This document shows, piece by piece, positions 9,187 through 17,711 of a stretch of DNA of 64,000 nt. The DNA is from Sulfitobacter alexandrii (GTDB lineage: Bacteria > Pseudomonadota > Alphaproteobacteria > Rhodobacterales > Rhodobacteraceae). The notes under the pieces are model-generated. The model saw only the letters and a program-made list of their open reading frames with translations, was not told the DNA's origin and made no database searches. Location of the stretch: NCBI RefSeq assembly GCF_001886735.1, contig NZ_CP018076.1, positions 3,224,001 through 3,288,000 of the forward strand, in the 5' to 3' direction. A program made the translations under genes and the position numbers. Within the stretch, counting starts at the first letter, position 1, and every line of letters begins with the position of its first letter.

Positions 9187-9202
9187 GTTACCCATGGGTA
9201 AC
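9187..9202. repeat. Perfect 16-bp palindrome GTTACCCATGGGTAAC
   Basis: Self-complementary over its whole length, located just before the 3' end of the ypfJ-like gene and about 180 bp after the SRP RNA, adjoining an unusually AT-rich stretch (AAAATTATCATTCATTAAC). It could be a dimer-binding operator or part of a transcript end; no T-tract follows on either strand. Function unknown. Confidence 0.55.
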
Positions 9203-9208
9203 CCCGCG

Positions 9209-10048
9209 CTACAACCGCTCCGCGGCAAAGGTGTCGCAATCCGCCACTTGCCCGCTGTCGAACCCCCTGTCGAACCAGCGCGCGCGTTGTTCCGACGTGC
9301 CGTGCGTAAAGGTATGCGGCTGCGGCACCCGGCCCGCCTGTCGTTGCAGGTAGTCGTCCCCGATCTTGCGCGCGGCGTTCAGGGCTTCGTCCAGATCGCC
9401 CCGCTCCATCAGTCCGCGCACGTTCGTGGCCCAGACGCCTGACAGGCAATCCGCCATCAGCTCCAGCCGCACGGTCAGCGCGTTTGCCTCCGTCTGGCTG
9501 GCGCGTTGCCGCGCCGCGTTGACCTCCGGCAGGATGCCAAGCTGGTTCTGAACGTGGTGGGCCACCTCGTGCGCGATCACGTAGGCCGCGGCAAAGTCAC
9601 CCCCCGCGCCCATCCGCTGGCTCAGCATGGTGAAGAACTGCGTGTCGAGATATGCCTTCTCGTCCGCCGGGCAATAGAAGGGCCCGGTGGCCCCCGACGC
9701 GCCGCCGCACGGGCTTTGCGTGACACCCGAGAAGATTACCAGCCGCGGCGGCTCGTAGGTACGCCCCAACTGGTCGCGGAACACCTGCGTCCAGACTTCT
9801 TCCGTCGTGGTCAGCACCTGCGCGCTGAACTGCGTGGCCGCGTCATCCTCGGCGCTGACCGGCGTGCTCTGCTGGGTAGGCGTGCCACCTGACCCGGTCA
9901 GAAGCGGTGTGACGTCGATGCCGGTGAAATAACCGATGCCCAGCACGAACAGCACCCCGACAAGACCCAGCCCGCCAACCCGGCCGGCACCGCCGCCCCC
10001 ACGCCGGACCTCGACGTTCCTGCTTCGCCGGATGCCACGTAACCGCAT
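9209..10048 (-). CDS. ypfJ: YpfJ-type neutral zinc metallopeptidase, membrane-anchored
   Basis: 279 aa. An Arg-rich N-terminus precedes one membrane helix (GLGLVGVLFVLGIGYF, residues 26-41), then a Gly/Thr/Gln-rich spacer and a periplasmic zincin domain. The zinc-binding HEVAHH lies at residues 160-165 and the upstream FYCPADEKAYLDTQFF is characteristic of the YpfJ family. The natural substrate is not established. Divergent from the DUF202 gene; its 3' end faces the SRP RNA. Confidence 0.9.
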   Translation of the reverse strand: MRLRGIRRSRNVEVRRGGGGAGRVGGLGLVGVLFVLGIGYFTGIDVTPLLTGSGGTPTQQSTPVSAEDDAATQFSAQVLTTTEEVWTQVFRDQLGRTYEPPRLVIFSGVTQSPCGGASGATGPFYCPADEKAYLDTQFFTMLSQRMGAGGDFAAAYVIAHEVAHHVQNQLGILPEVNAARQRASQTEANALTVRLELMADCLSGVWATNVRGLMERGDLDEALNAARKIGDDYLQRQAGRVPQPHTFTHGTSEQRARWFDRGFDSGQVADCDTFAAERL

Positions 10049-10111
10049 GATATTTTCCTTGCTATGTCATGAGATATTGTCAGGCAAACGCGCGTCGCAC
10101 ACAATGGTTCG

Positions 10112-10474
10112 ATGAGCACCGACAATGAACTGGCCGAAGACCGGACGGACTGGGCCGAAGACCGCACGATCCTGGCCAACGAACGTACCTTCGCGGGCTG
10201 GATGCGCACCGGCATGGCCTCGCTGGCCGTGGCGATCGGCCTGCGCGCGGTGTTCGGGGATTTCGAACCGACATGGGCGGCCAAGGCGGTGGCCACGGTG
10301 TTCATCGTGGCGGCGATCTACATCTTCTGGGCCGCCCACGATCAGGCGACAAAGACATTGAAACGGCTCAACGACCACCACGCCGAGGCGCAGCCCAACA
10401 GCCGGATGCGGACGCTGGCCATCATCCTCAGCGCGGCCTCCGTCGCGGTGGGCGCGGTGCTCTGGGCGCTCTGA
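10112..10474 (+). CDS. DUF202 (YidH-type) small membrane protein
   Basis: 120 aa. The N-terminus carries the family signature DRTILANERTFAGWMRTGMASLAVAIGL, in which the LANERTFLxWxRT-like motif precedes helix 1. Helices 2 (AKAVATVFIVAAIYIFWAA) and 3 (TLAIILSAASVAVGAVLWAL) follow. DUF202 proteins resemble one domain of the VTC vacuolar complex, but the bacterial role is unknown. The ribosome binding site is weak. It lies 64 bp upstream of dnaX and could share its transcript. Confidence 0.85.
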   Translation: MSTDNELAEDRTDWAEDRTILANERTFAGWMRTGMASLAVAIGLRAVFGDFEPTWAAKAVATVFIVAAIYIFWAAHDQATKTLKRLNDHHAEAQPNSRMRTLAIILSAASVAVGAVLWAL

Positions 10475-10538
10475 CGGCGGTGGACGCCGCGCGCCCGAAA
10501 GCCTACCTTGGCCACCGGACCGAATCCGAAGGATTTTC

Positions 10539-12308
10539 ATGACCGACAGCACCGCCTACCGCGTTCTGGCGCGCAAGTATCGCCCCGAGACCTTTGCAGA
10601 CCTCGTGGGTCAGGACGCGATGGTGCGCACGCTCAAGAACGCCTTTGCGGCGGACCGGATCGCGCAGGCCTTCATCATGACCGGCATCCGCGGCACCGGC
10701 AAGACGACGACGGCGCGCATCATCGCCAAGGGGATGAACTGCATCGGGCCGGACGGCAACGGCGGGCCGACGACCGAACCCTGCGGCGTCTGCGAACACT
10801 GCGTCGCGATCATGGAAGGTCGCCACGTCGACGTGATGGAGATGGACGCGGCCTCCAACACCGGCGTCGCCAACATCCGCGAAATCATCGACAGCGTGCA
10901 CTACCGCGCGGCCTCCGCGCGCTACAAGGTCTACATCATCGACGAGGTGCACATGCTGTCGACCGGGGCATTCAACGCCCTGCTCAAGACGCTCGAGGAA
11001 CCGCCCGAGCACGTGAAGTTCATCTTCGCCACCACCGAGATCCGCAAGGTCCCGGTCACGGTGCTGTCACGCTGCCAGCGCTTCGACCTGCGCCGGATCG
11101 AACCCGAGGTGATGATCGCCCTGCTGCGCCGGATCGCCGACGCCGAAAGGGCCGAGATCGCGGATGACGCGCTGGCGCTGATCACCCGCGCGGCCGAAGG
11201 ATCGGCGCGGGATGCCACGTCGCTGCTGGATCAGGCGATCAGCCACGGTGCCGGGGAAACCACGGCCGTGCAGGTCCGCGCGATGCTGGGCCTCGCGGAC
11301 CGGGGCCGCGTGCTCGACCTCTTCGACATGATCCTGCGCGGCGATGCGGCGGGCGCCCTCACCGAACTGTCGGCGCAATACGCCGACGGCGCCGACCCGA
11401 TGGCGGTGCTGCGCGATCTGGCCGAGATCACGCATTGGGTCTCGGTGGTCAAGATCACGCCCGAAGCGGCCGAGGATCCCACCGTATCGCCCGAAGAACG
11501 CAACCGGGGCACGGCGATGGCCGAGGCGCTGCCGATGCGGGTGCTCACGCGGCTCTGGCAGATGCTGCTCAAGGCGCTGGACGAAGTGGCGGGCGCCCCG
11601 AACGCCATGATGGCGGCGGAAATGGCAATCATCCGGCTGACCCACGTGGCCGACCTGCCCAGCCCCGAGGAACTTGTGCGCCGACTCCAGAACGGGGCGC
11701 CGCCCGCGGCCCCCGGCCCGGCACCGGCACCCGGCGGGGGCGGCGGCGCGGGCGCGTCTGCCCCGTCCTCGCAGGGCGCTGCCGCCGTCAGGCAGGCGAC
11801 GGCCCGGATGGCGGGCAACCCCGGCCCGGCCTCGCAGAACACCGCTCTCGCGCAGGATCCCGACGCGGCGCTCTCCCGGTTTCCCACCTTCGAACACGTG
11901 GTCGAGCTGATCCGCGCCAACCGCGACGTCAAGCTGCTGGTCGAGGTGGAAACGACCCTGCGTCTCGCCGCCTATCAACCCGGCCGGATCGAATTCACTC
12001 CGACCGACAGCGCGCCGCGCGACCTTGCACAGCGGCTGGGCGCAAGGCTGCAGTTATGGACCGGCAACCGCTGGGCCGTCAGCATCGTGAACGGCGCGAC
12101 CGCCCGGACCATCGCCGAGGTGCGCGACGCGCGCGAGGACGCACTGCGCGCGGACGCCCAGGCGCATCCGCTCATGCAGGCGGTGCTCGCCACCTTCCCC
12201 AAGGCCCGCATCACCGCCATCCGCACACCCGAACAGGTGGCCGCGCAGGCGGAAACCGAAGCCCTGCCCGAGGTCGAGGACGAATGGGATCCCTTCGAGG
12301 ACAGTTGA
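10539..12308 (+). CDS. dnaX: DNA polymerase III subunit tau/gamma
   Basis: Clamp-loader ATPase that also holds the core polymerases in the replisome. 589 aa; start follows AAGGA. Walker A is GIRGTGKTTTAR (49-60), a zinc module includes CGVCEHC, and the DExx box is YIIDEVHML. A Pro/Gly/Ala-rich hinge (about residues 385-410) separates the ATPase and collar part from a C-terminal tau region whose WTGNRWAVSI segment is typical of alphaproteobacterial DnaX. No A-rich slippery site for a programmed gamma frameshift was noticed. First of dnaX-ybaB-recR, a widely conserved order. Confidence 0.96.
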   Translation: MTDSTAYRVLARKYRPETFADLVGQDAMVRTLKNAFAADRIAQAFIMTGIRGTGKTTTARIIAKGMNCIGPDGNGGPTTEPCGVCEHCVAIMEGRHVDVMEMDAASNTGVANIREIIDSVHYRAASARYKVYIIDEVHMLSTGAFNALLKTLEEPPEHVKFIFATTEIRKVPVTVLSRCQRFDLRRIEPEVMIALLRRIADAERAEIADDALALITRAAEGSARDATSLLDQAISHGAGETTAVQVRAMLGLADRGRVLDLFDMILRGDAAGALTELSAQYADGADPMAVLRDLAEITHWVSVVKITPEAAEDPTVSPEERNRGTAMAEALPMRVLTRLWQMLLKALDEVAGAPNAMMAAEMAIIRLTHVADLPSPEELVRRLQNGAPPAAPGPAPAPGGGGGAGASAPSSQGAAAVRQATARMAGNPGPASQNTALAQDPDAALSRFPTFEHVVELIRANRDVKLLVEVETTLRLAAYQPGRIEFTPTDSAPRDLAQRLGARLQLWTGNRWAVSIVNGATARTIAEVRDAREDALRADAQAHPLMQAVLATFPKARITAIRTPEQVAAQAETEALPEVEDEWDPFEDS

Positions 12309-12362
12309 TACCGGCCCCCGCGGCCCTCATATGACAGACAACCAGACACCAGGAGACATCGA

Positions 12363-12707
12363 ATGTTCAAAGGACTAGGCGGGCTCGGCGACATGGCCGG
12401 CATGATGAAGAAGGCCCAGGAAATGCAGGGCAAGATGGCCGAGCTGCAGGAGGAGATGCACAACATCCTCGTGACCGGCGAAAGCGGCGCCGGCCTGGTC
12501 AAGGCGACCTGTTCGGCCAAGGGCGAGCTCAAGAGCCTCGACATCGATCCGTCGATCTTCAACGGCGACGACAAGGAAGTCGTCGAAGACCTGATCCTCG
12601 CCGCGATCAAGGACGCCCAGGCCAAGGCGTCGGAGCGGGCGCAGGAAGAAATGTCGAAACTGACCGAGGGCCTTGGCCTGCCGCCGGGCATGAACCTGCC
12701 GTTCTGA
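12363..12707 (+). CDS. ybaB: YbaB/EbfC nucleoid-associated protein
   Basis: Small DNA-binding dimer, 114 aa, start after GGAG. The first 60 residues form the long helix with Met/Lys/Gln-rich repeats (MAGMMKKAQEMQGKMAELQEE), then VTGESGAGLVKATCSAKGELKSLDIDPS makes the dimerising sheet. It lies between dnaX and recR, as in most bacteria. Confidence 0.95.
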   Translation: MFKGLGGLGDMAGMMKKAQEMQGKMAELQEEMHNILVTGESGAGLVKATCSAKGELKSLDIDPSIFNGDDKEVVEDLILAAIKDAQAKASERAQEEMSKLTEGLGLPPGMNLPF

Positions 12708-12715
12708 GCGCGGCG

Positions 12716-12742
12716 CCCCGCTTCTTTATGCCCCAAATACTC
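12716..12742 (+). repeat. 27-nt intergenic element, copy 1
   Basis: Begins CCCCGCTTCTTTATG and ends AAATACTC, immediately after the ybaB stop codon and before the recR ribosome binding site. A second copy matching at 25 of 27 bases is at 61929-61955, also directly after a stop codon and in the same orientation on the plus strand. The two differ only by CC versus AA in the middle. Confidence 0.8.
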
Positions 12743-12773
12743 TAGTGCAACAGCCGCCGCCGGGAGCGCCGGA

Positions 12774-13367
12774 ATGAGTTCGACCCGCGACATCGACGCC
12801 CTGATCGAGATGATGGCGAAACTGCCGGGGCTCGGCCCCCGGTCGGCGCGGCGCGCGGTGCTGCACCTGATCCGCAAGCGGGCGCTGCAACTGACGCCCC
12901 TCGCGGACCTGATGCAGACCGTCGCGGCGACCGCGAGGGAATGCGTGAACTGCGGGAATGTCGGCACCGCGGATGTCTGCGACATCTGCACGTCCGAGAA
13001 GCGCGCCAACGGCGAGATCTGCGTCGTCGAGGATGTCGCCGATCTGTGGGCGATGGAACGCGCGGGTGTCTTCAAGGGCCGCTACCACGTGCTCGGCGGG
13101 ACGTTGTCGGCGCTCGACGCCATCGGCCCGCAGGAACTGCGCATCCCCCGGCTGATCGACAGAGTGTCCAGCGAGGGAATCACCGAAGTGATCCTTGCGC
13201 TGAATGCCACGATCGACGGCCAGACAACGGCGCATTACATCGCCGACCGGCTGGAAGGTCAGGTTCGGCTGACGTCGCTCGCGCAGGGCGTGCCCATCGG
13301 CGGCGAGCTCGACTATCTGGACGATGGCACGATCAGCGCCGCGATGCGTGCCCGCAAGGCGTTGTAG
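12774..13367 (+). CDS. recR: Recombination mediator RecR
   Basis: Acts with RecO/RecF to load RecA at single-strand gaps. 197 aa. It has an N-terminal helix-hairpin-helix ([17 protein letters not shown]), a four-Cys zinc finger (Cys57, Cys60, Cys69, Cys72), a Toprim domain ([26 protein letters not shown]) and the C-terminal [18 protein letters not shown]alker-like region. Start preceded by GGGAG. Last gene of the dnaX cluster. Confidence 0.96.
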   Translation: MSSTRDIDALIEMMAKLPGLGPRSARRAVLHLIRKRALQLTPLADLMQTVAATARECVNCGNVGTADVCDICTSEKRANGEICVVEDVADLWAMERAGVFKGRYHVLGGTLSALDAIGPQELRIPRLIDRVSSEGITEVILALNATIDGQTTAHYIADRLEGQVRLTSLAQGVPIGGELDYLDDGTISAAMRARKAL

Positions 13368-13436
13368 CCGATTTCTCCGACGCGAAGGGGCCGGAAGCCG
13401 CAAGATTTCCTGACGTGCGCCCGGCCCTGAAACAAC

Positions 13437-13473
13437 GCAGGCCGCCCGCTCCTCCCAAAGCAGGCGGCCCGTC
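13437..13473. terminator. Shared hairpin terminator between recR and ornithine decarboxylase
   Basis: GGCCGCC (13440-13446) pairs with GGCGGCC (13463-13469), extended by three inner pairs after one mismatch. A moderately T-rich run follows on both sides, as expected for a bidirectional terminator between converging genes. Confidence 0.5.
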
Positions 13474-13493
13474 CGTCGCGATTTTCCGTCCTC

Positions 13494-14666
13494 TCAGAGA
13501 ACGATCACATCCAGCGGCGGAAACCCGTTGAACCCGACGGAACTGTAGGAGCTGGTATAGGCACCGCAGTTCCGGATCATCACCTTGTCGCCCGATTTGA
13601 GGGCAAGAGGCAAATGAATCGGGCGTTTCTCGTAAAGGATATCCGCAGAGTCGCAGGAAGGTCCAGCAAGAACACAGGGTCCGGTCTCACCGCCGTCGTG
13701 GGGGGTCGCGATCTGGTACCGGATGGCTTCGCCTTCGGTTTCGGCCAGGCCGGAGAACCGGCCGATGTCGAGGTAGACCCAGCGGTGCAGGTCGTCGGCG
13801 GACTTGCGCGAGACCAGCATCACCTCGGCGGCGATGTGGCCCGCTTCTGCAACGAGGCCGCGGCCCGGCTCCGCCATGATCTGCGGCACCGCGCCGAACC
13901 GCGTCTCCACCGCCTGCATCACCGCAGCGGCATAGGCGCGGGGGGCTTCGATGTCCTCACCGTAGAAGGCCGGGAAGCCGCCGCCGAGGTTCAGCAGTTG
14001 CAGGTCGTGTCCGTCCGCACGGGCGGCGTGCCACAGCACCGACACCTGGTCCAGCACCGGGTTCCAGAACTCCGCCTTGCGGGTCTGGGAGCCGACGTGG
14101 AAGGACAGGCCGTAGGGCACGAGGCCGAGGTCGCGGGCATGATCCAGCAGGTCCGGCAGCGCCGAGGGAGCGCAGCCGAACTTGCGGCTCAGTGGCCAGT
14201 CGGCCATCGAGTTCTCGACGATCAGGCGGATGTACACCCGCGCACCCGGTGCGTGGGCGGCGATCTTTTCCAGTTCCGCTTCGGAGTCCGCGGCGAAGAG
14301 GGTCACGCCGGCCGAGAAGGCAAAGGCGATGTCCGAGGCGCGTTTGATCGTGTTGCCGAAGGAGATATGCTCGGGCTTGGCGCCTTGCGCGAGGCAGAGC
14401 TCGATCTCCTGGCGGGAGGCGGCATCGAAGCCCGACCCCTTTTCGACCAGCAGACGGATGATCTGCGCGGCGGGGTTTGCCTTGACCGCGTAGTGGATGT
14501 GCGCGCGTCCCAGGCCGGCGTGCAGCGCATCGTACTGTGCCGACACGCGGTCACGGCTGACCACGAGGGTCGGACGGTCGAAGTCGTTGGCAGCGATGAA
14601 GGCCGCTGCGGCATCGACGAATACGGGGGTTGCGACGCCGAGGGCGCCGGGGACGGTAGCGTTCAT
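13494..14666 (-). CDS. Ornithine (or ornithine/lysine) decarboxylase, PLP fold type III
   Basis: Decarboxylates a basic amino acid to a diamine, most likely ornithine to putrescine. The start MNATVPGALG is chosen because GGAG lies six bases upstream; 390 aa, the length of the eukaryotic-like alanine-racemase-fold ODC. The PLP lysine is in HYAVKANP (Lys62), the glycine loop is LNLGGGFPAFY, and GPSCDSADILYEK carries the active-site Cys338 of the partner subunit. ODC and lysine decarboxylase of this family differ subtly, so specificity is inferred. A hairpin-containing leader suggests regulated expression. Confidence 0.9.
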   Translation of the reverse strand: MNATVPGALGVATPVFVDAAAAFIAANDFDRPTLVVSRDRVSAQYDALHAGLGRAHIHYAVKANPAAQIIRLLVEKGSGFDAASRQEIELCLAQGAKPEHISFGNTIKRASDIAFAFSAGVTLFAADSEAELEKIAAHAPGARVYIRLIVENSMADWPLSRKFGCAPSALPDLLDHARDLGLVPYGLSFHVGSQTRKAEFWNPVLDQVSVLWHAARADGHDLQLLNLGGGFPAFYGEDIEAPRAYAAAVMQAVETRFGAVPQIMAEPGRGLVAEAGHIAAEVMLVSRKSADDLHRWVYLDIGRFSGLAETEGEAIRYQIATPHDGGETGPCVLAGPSCDSADILYEKRPIHLPLALKSGDKVMIRNCGAYTSSYSSVGFNGFPPLDVIVL

Positions 14667-14800
14667 GGTCATCTCCAAAGAGCAGATGGGGTCGGACCCC
14701 AAAGTCGTTTCAAGAGACGTTACCGTCGCTACATAAACGCGGGTCAGTCAGGTTGAGCTGACCGGCCAGAGGCGCGTGCGTTGGCGTCTGTAATGCGCCA
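14667..14800 (-). promoter_or_regulatory. Structured 5' leader of the decarboxylase gene (possible speF-type element)
   Basis: Directly upstream of the decarboxylase, the minus strand contains a compact GGGGTCCGACCCC hairpin about 17 bases before the ribosome binding site, and further complementary runs (GGTCAGCTCAACCTGACTGACC). Alphaproteobacterial ornithine decarboxylase genes are known to carry a conserved speF leader RNA. I cannot confirm that this one matches it. Confidence 0.35.
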
Positions 14801-14903
14801 TTTATTCTCTTTTCGGATTCGTGCAAGGGCAAATCGCGGGGCGGGAAAAAAGATCGGTCCGCGGGCCGGAGTGTCACCCTCGCGCATCACCCGGCGCGCG
14901 GGA

Positions 14904-16016
14904 TCATTCGTCTTCCCAGTCGCTGCCGATCGCCTCGCGGTCCTTGGATTTCTCCTCGCGGATCATCTCTTCGGCTTCCTCGACTTCACCTTCCTCGCTC
15001 TCGCCCGGCTCGCTTTCGCAGGCCTCCGACCGGGTCAGCGCCAGCACGAACCACATCGGGAAATGGTCCGATCCGATCTTGCCCAGCCGCGCCATGTCCA
15101 CGAGGCGGAACCGGGGGTCGTGGAACAGGTGGTCGAGCGGCCAGCGCATCCATGGCATCGTGGCGCTGAAGGTGTTGTAGAAGCCCCTGCCGACGCGCGG
15201 GTCCAGCAGGCCCGACAGCCGCTGGAAGCGGCGGGTCGTCGTGGACCATGCCACGTCGTTCAGATCGCCGGTCACGAGGGCCGGAAGGTGGTCTTCCTCC
15301 GCCTCGATGCCGACGCGGGCGATCTCGCTGTCGCGCCCCTTGGTGTCGTGGTCGATCACCGGGGGTTCGGGATGCACCACGTAAAGCCGGCAGGTCTGTC
15401 CGTCGCGCAGTTTCACGATGGTCCGGATCGACGGCACGTTGTCGACGATCAGGTCACGGACCTGCGGTTCCACCAGTTCCAGCTTTGACATCAGGCACAT
15501 GCCATAGCCGTTGTCGCGTGGGGCCTCGATCCAGTGGGGGTAGATGTCAGCCAGCCCGTCCTTGAGCGCGTCGATCCATTCGTCGTCCACCTCGATCGCC
15601 ATCATGACATCCGGTGCCCGATCCCGGGTGAGGTCGATCAGCCTGCCGTAGTCGCGGTTCGACTTCTTCACGTTGGCCGTGATCAGGCTGATGTGACGAT
15701 CGGTGTCGTTCTGCAGGTCCGGATCGGCCGCGACCGACTGCTTCGGCCAGATCGGGGTGAACTTCAGGATGAAGATCATCTGAACGAGGGCGACCATCGC
15801 CATGACTGCCGCGCCGACGCTGCCGAGGTGGTATTTCTGCGTGATCGCCATCACGGCGGCCATCACCACCGCCAGAAGAAAGATCTGTTCGCGGGGGAAT
15901 TCCCCCCCGCGCACGATCCCGTGGGGCAGCTTGCTGAGCGGCAGGAGCGTTGCAACGAGAAGCAGGACGGCCACGAACCAGATAAACCCGTCGATCACGA
16001 TGCCTGCCCAGTTCAT
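14904..16016 (-). CDS. Endonuclease/exonuclease/phosphatase (EEP) family membrane protein
   Basis: About 370 aa. The internal start MNWAGIVIDG is preferred because GGAG is six bases upstream; an ATG 12 bp earlier overlaps that site. Three N-terminal membrane helices (WFVAVLLLVATLLPL, QIFLLAVVMAAVMAI, VGAAVMAMVALVQMIFIL) precede an extracytoplasmic EEP domain with ITANVKKSN, MAIEVDDEW, VVHPEPP, VTGDLNDVAWS and a terminal SDHFPMWFV, covering the metal-binding and catalytic residues. The C-terminus is a strongly acidic tail (ESEEGEVEEAEE). Substrate (nucleic acid, phospholipid or phosphate ester) unknown. Downstream of trcR, same strand. Confidence 0.83.
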   Translation of the reverse strand: MNWAGIVIDGFIWFVAVLLLVATLLPLSKLPHGIVRGGEFPREQIFLLAVVMAAVMAITQKYHLGSVGAAVMAMVALVQMIFILKFTPIWPKQSVAADPDLQNDTDRHISLITANVKKSNRDYGRLIDLTRDRAPDVMMAIEVDDEWIDALKDGLADIYPHWIEAPRDNGYGMCLMSKLELVEPQVRDLIVDNVPSIRTIVKLRDGQTCRLYVVHPEPPVIDHDTKGRDSEIARVGIEAEEDHLPALVTGDLNDVAWSTTTRRFQRLSGLLDPRVGRGFYNTFSATMPWMRWPLDHLFHDPRFRLVDMARLGKIGSDHFPMWFVLALTRSEACESEPGESEEGEVEEAEEMIREEKSKDREAIGSDWEDE

Positions 16017-16100
16017 CTTGTGCTCCATTACTGTTTGCGGCCTGCCACCGCAAAAGACCTAACGTCGCAGCCTCGCCCGGGGTTCCCCGGACGAGAGGGT

Positions 16101-16877
16101 TCAGCGCGACACGTCGTCGTCCTCGTCATCCTCGTCGTCGCTGTCAGGCAGCGAGAAGAAGCTGTCGGCGTCGGAGTAGTCGCCCTTGCGGCCGGCTTCG
16201 GCGTCGTCCTCGTCATCCGCCTCGCCGGCAAGGGTGAATGTCTCCAGCCCCTCGATCGCCGTGGGAATCTTGGGCTCCGCGTCCATGCCGAGGCTCTGTT
16301 CGGTGCTGACCAGCTTGCGGCGTTCGTCGTCGCTCATGATCTCGCCCGCCGCGGCCTTTCTGGCCGCCGCCTTCTGCACGGCCATGTCCAGTTCGCTCTG
16401 CTTGCACAGGCCCAGCGCGACCGGGTCGATCGGCTGGATATTGGCGATGTTCCAGTGTGTGCGCTCGCGGATGGCCTGAATGGTCGGCTTGGTGGTGCCC
16501 ACCAGCTTGCCGATCTGGCCATCGCTCAGTTCCGGGTGGAACTTCACCAGCCACAGGATGGACGCCGGACGGTCCTGCCGCTTGCTCAGCGGGGTGTAAC
16601 GCGGGCCACGGCGCTTTTCCTCGCCCTGGGCGGCGGCGTTGTATTTCAGCTTGAGCTTGTGCAGCGGGTTTTCCTGCGCCGCGTCGATCTCTTCCTGCGT
16701 GAGCTGGTTGTTGGCGATGGGATCGAACCCCTTCACACCCTGCGCCACGTCACCGTCCGCGATGCCCTGGACTTCCAGTTCATGCAGTCCGACGAAATCC
16801 GCGATCTGCTTGAAGCTGATCGTCGTGTTGTCCACCAGCCAAACGGCGGTGGCCTTGGCCATGATCGGTTTTGCCAT
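16101..16877 (-). CDS. trcR: DUF1013 / TrcR-type cell-cycle transcriptional regulator
   Basis: 258 aa from MAKPIMAKATAVWLVDNTTISF, start fixed by AGGAGAG five bases upstream. The DUF1013 domain fills the first 170 residues and contains two helix-turn-helix-like segments: ISFKQIADFVGLHELEVQGI and LSDGQIGKLVGTTKPTIQAI. The C-terminus is very acidic (DDEDDEDDDVSR). In Sinorhizobium and relatives this conserved alphaproteobacterial family has been described as a cell-cycle transcription factor; the regulon here is unknown. Divergent from the RNase T2 gene. Confidence 0.9.
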   Translation of the reverse strand: MAKPIMAKATAVWLVDNTTISFKQIADFVGLHELEVQGIADGDVAQGVKGFDPIANNQLTQEEIDAAQENPLHKLKLKYNAAAQGEEKRRGPRYTPLSKRQDRPASILWLVKFHPELSDGQIGKLVGTTKPTIQAIRERTHWNIANIQPIDPVALGLCKQSELDMAVQKAAARKAAAGEIMSDDERRKLVSTEQSLGMDAEPKIPTAIEGLETFTLAGEADDEDDAEAGRKGDYSDADSFFSLPDSDDEDDEDDDVSR

Positions 16878-17003
16878 CTTGTCTCTCCTGAACGTCGCAA
16901 CTTTCCCGTCGCCTGAAAGGGCTTTCCCGGGGGCCGGGACGGTTTCCATTGTCGGGGAACTCGGCGGCCTTATAGTGGTCCCGCACAGCAAAGGAAAGAC
17001 TTA

Positions 17004-17651
17004 ATGCGCGCGTTCGCCCTGGCCCTGTCCCTACTTCTGACCGCCATCGCGCCCCGCGCGGACGCCGGGACGCCCGGCGAGTTCGACTACTACGTGCTGT
17101 CGCTCAGCTGGTCGCCGAACTGGTGCACGCTGGAAGGCGACGCCCGGAATTCGCCGCAATGCGCGCGGGGCGCGGCCCACGGCTGGATCCTGCACGGGCT
17201 GTGGCCACAGTACCATCGCGGCTACCCTTCCTACTGCCAAACGGTGCAGGCTCCGCCGTCACGGGCGATGACGGCGGCGATGGCCGATGTCATGGGCACC
17301 AGCGGGCTGGCGTGGCACCAGTGGAAGAAACACGGCAGTTGCAGCGGCCTTTCCGCCGCCGACTACTATGCCCTGTCCCGGCGGGCCTACGACCAGATCC
17401 AGCGGCCCGCCGTGTTCCGCGAGCTTGTCCGCGCCATCCGCCTTCCGGCGTCGGTGGTGGAGGCCGCCTTTCTCGAGGCGAACCCCGCGCTCGGGCGGGA
17501 CGGGATCACGATCACCTGTCGCGACGGGCACATCCAGGAAGCGCGCATCTGCCTGGACCGGACGCTGGAACCGGTGCCCTGCGGACAGGACGTGGTCCGG
17601 GATTGCCGGATGAAGGACGCCGTCTTCACGCCGCTGCGCAGCCTGCGCTGA
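17004..17651 (+). CDS. Secreted ribonuclease T2 family protein
   Basis: Periplasmic or secreted endoribonuclease family, 215 aa. The signal peptide MRAFALALSLLLTAIAPRADA is cleaved near residue 21. CAS-1 is WILHGLWPQ with His64. CAS-2 is WHQWKKHGSC with His110 and Lys109, but the residue that is normally the catalytic Glu (EWxKHG) is Gln106. Several Cys pairs support disulfides. Activity may be reduced or altered by this change. Confidence 0.88.
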   Translation: MRAFALALSLLLTAIAPRADAGTPGEFDYYVLSLSWSPNWCTLEGDARNSPQCARGAAHGWILHGLWPQYHRGYPSYCQTVQAPPSRAMTAAMADVMGTSGLAWHQWKKHGSCSGLSAADYYALSRRAYDQIQRPAVFRELVRAIRLPASVVEAAFLEANPALGRDGITITCRDGHIQEARICLDRTLEPVPCGQDVVRDCRMKDAVFTPLRSLR

Positions 17652-17711
17652 GGCCGCGCAGCGCCGACCGGTCCTGTCACCGTCGGGATGCGCGGCCTTT
17701 GCGCGATGGGA

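Noticed and set aside
10539..12308. Programmed frameshift in dnaX to make gamma
   Set aside because: No A-rich slippery heptamer with downstream hairpin comparable to E. coli was noticed; a single product is assumed.
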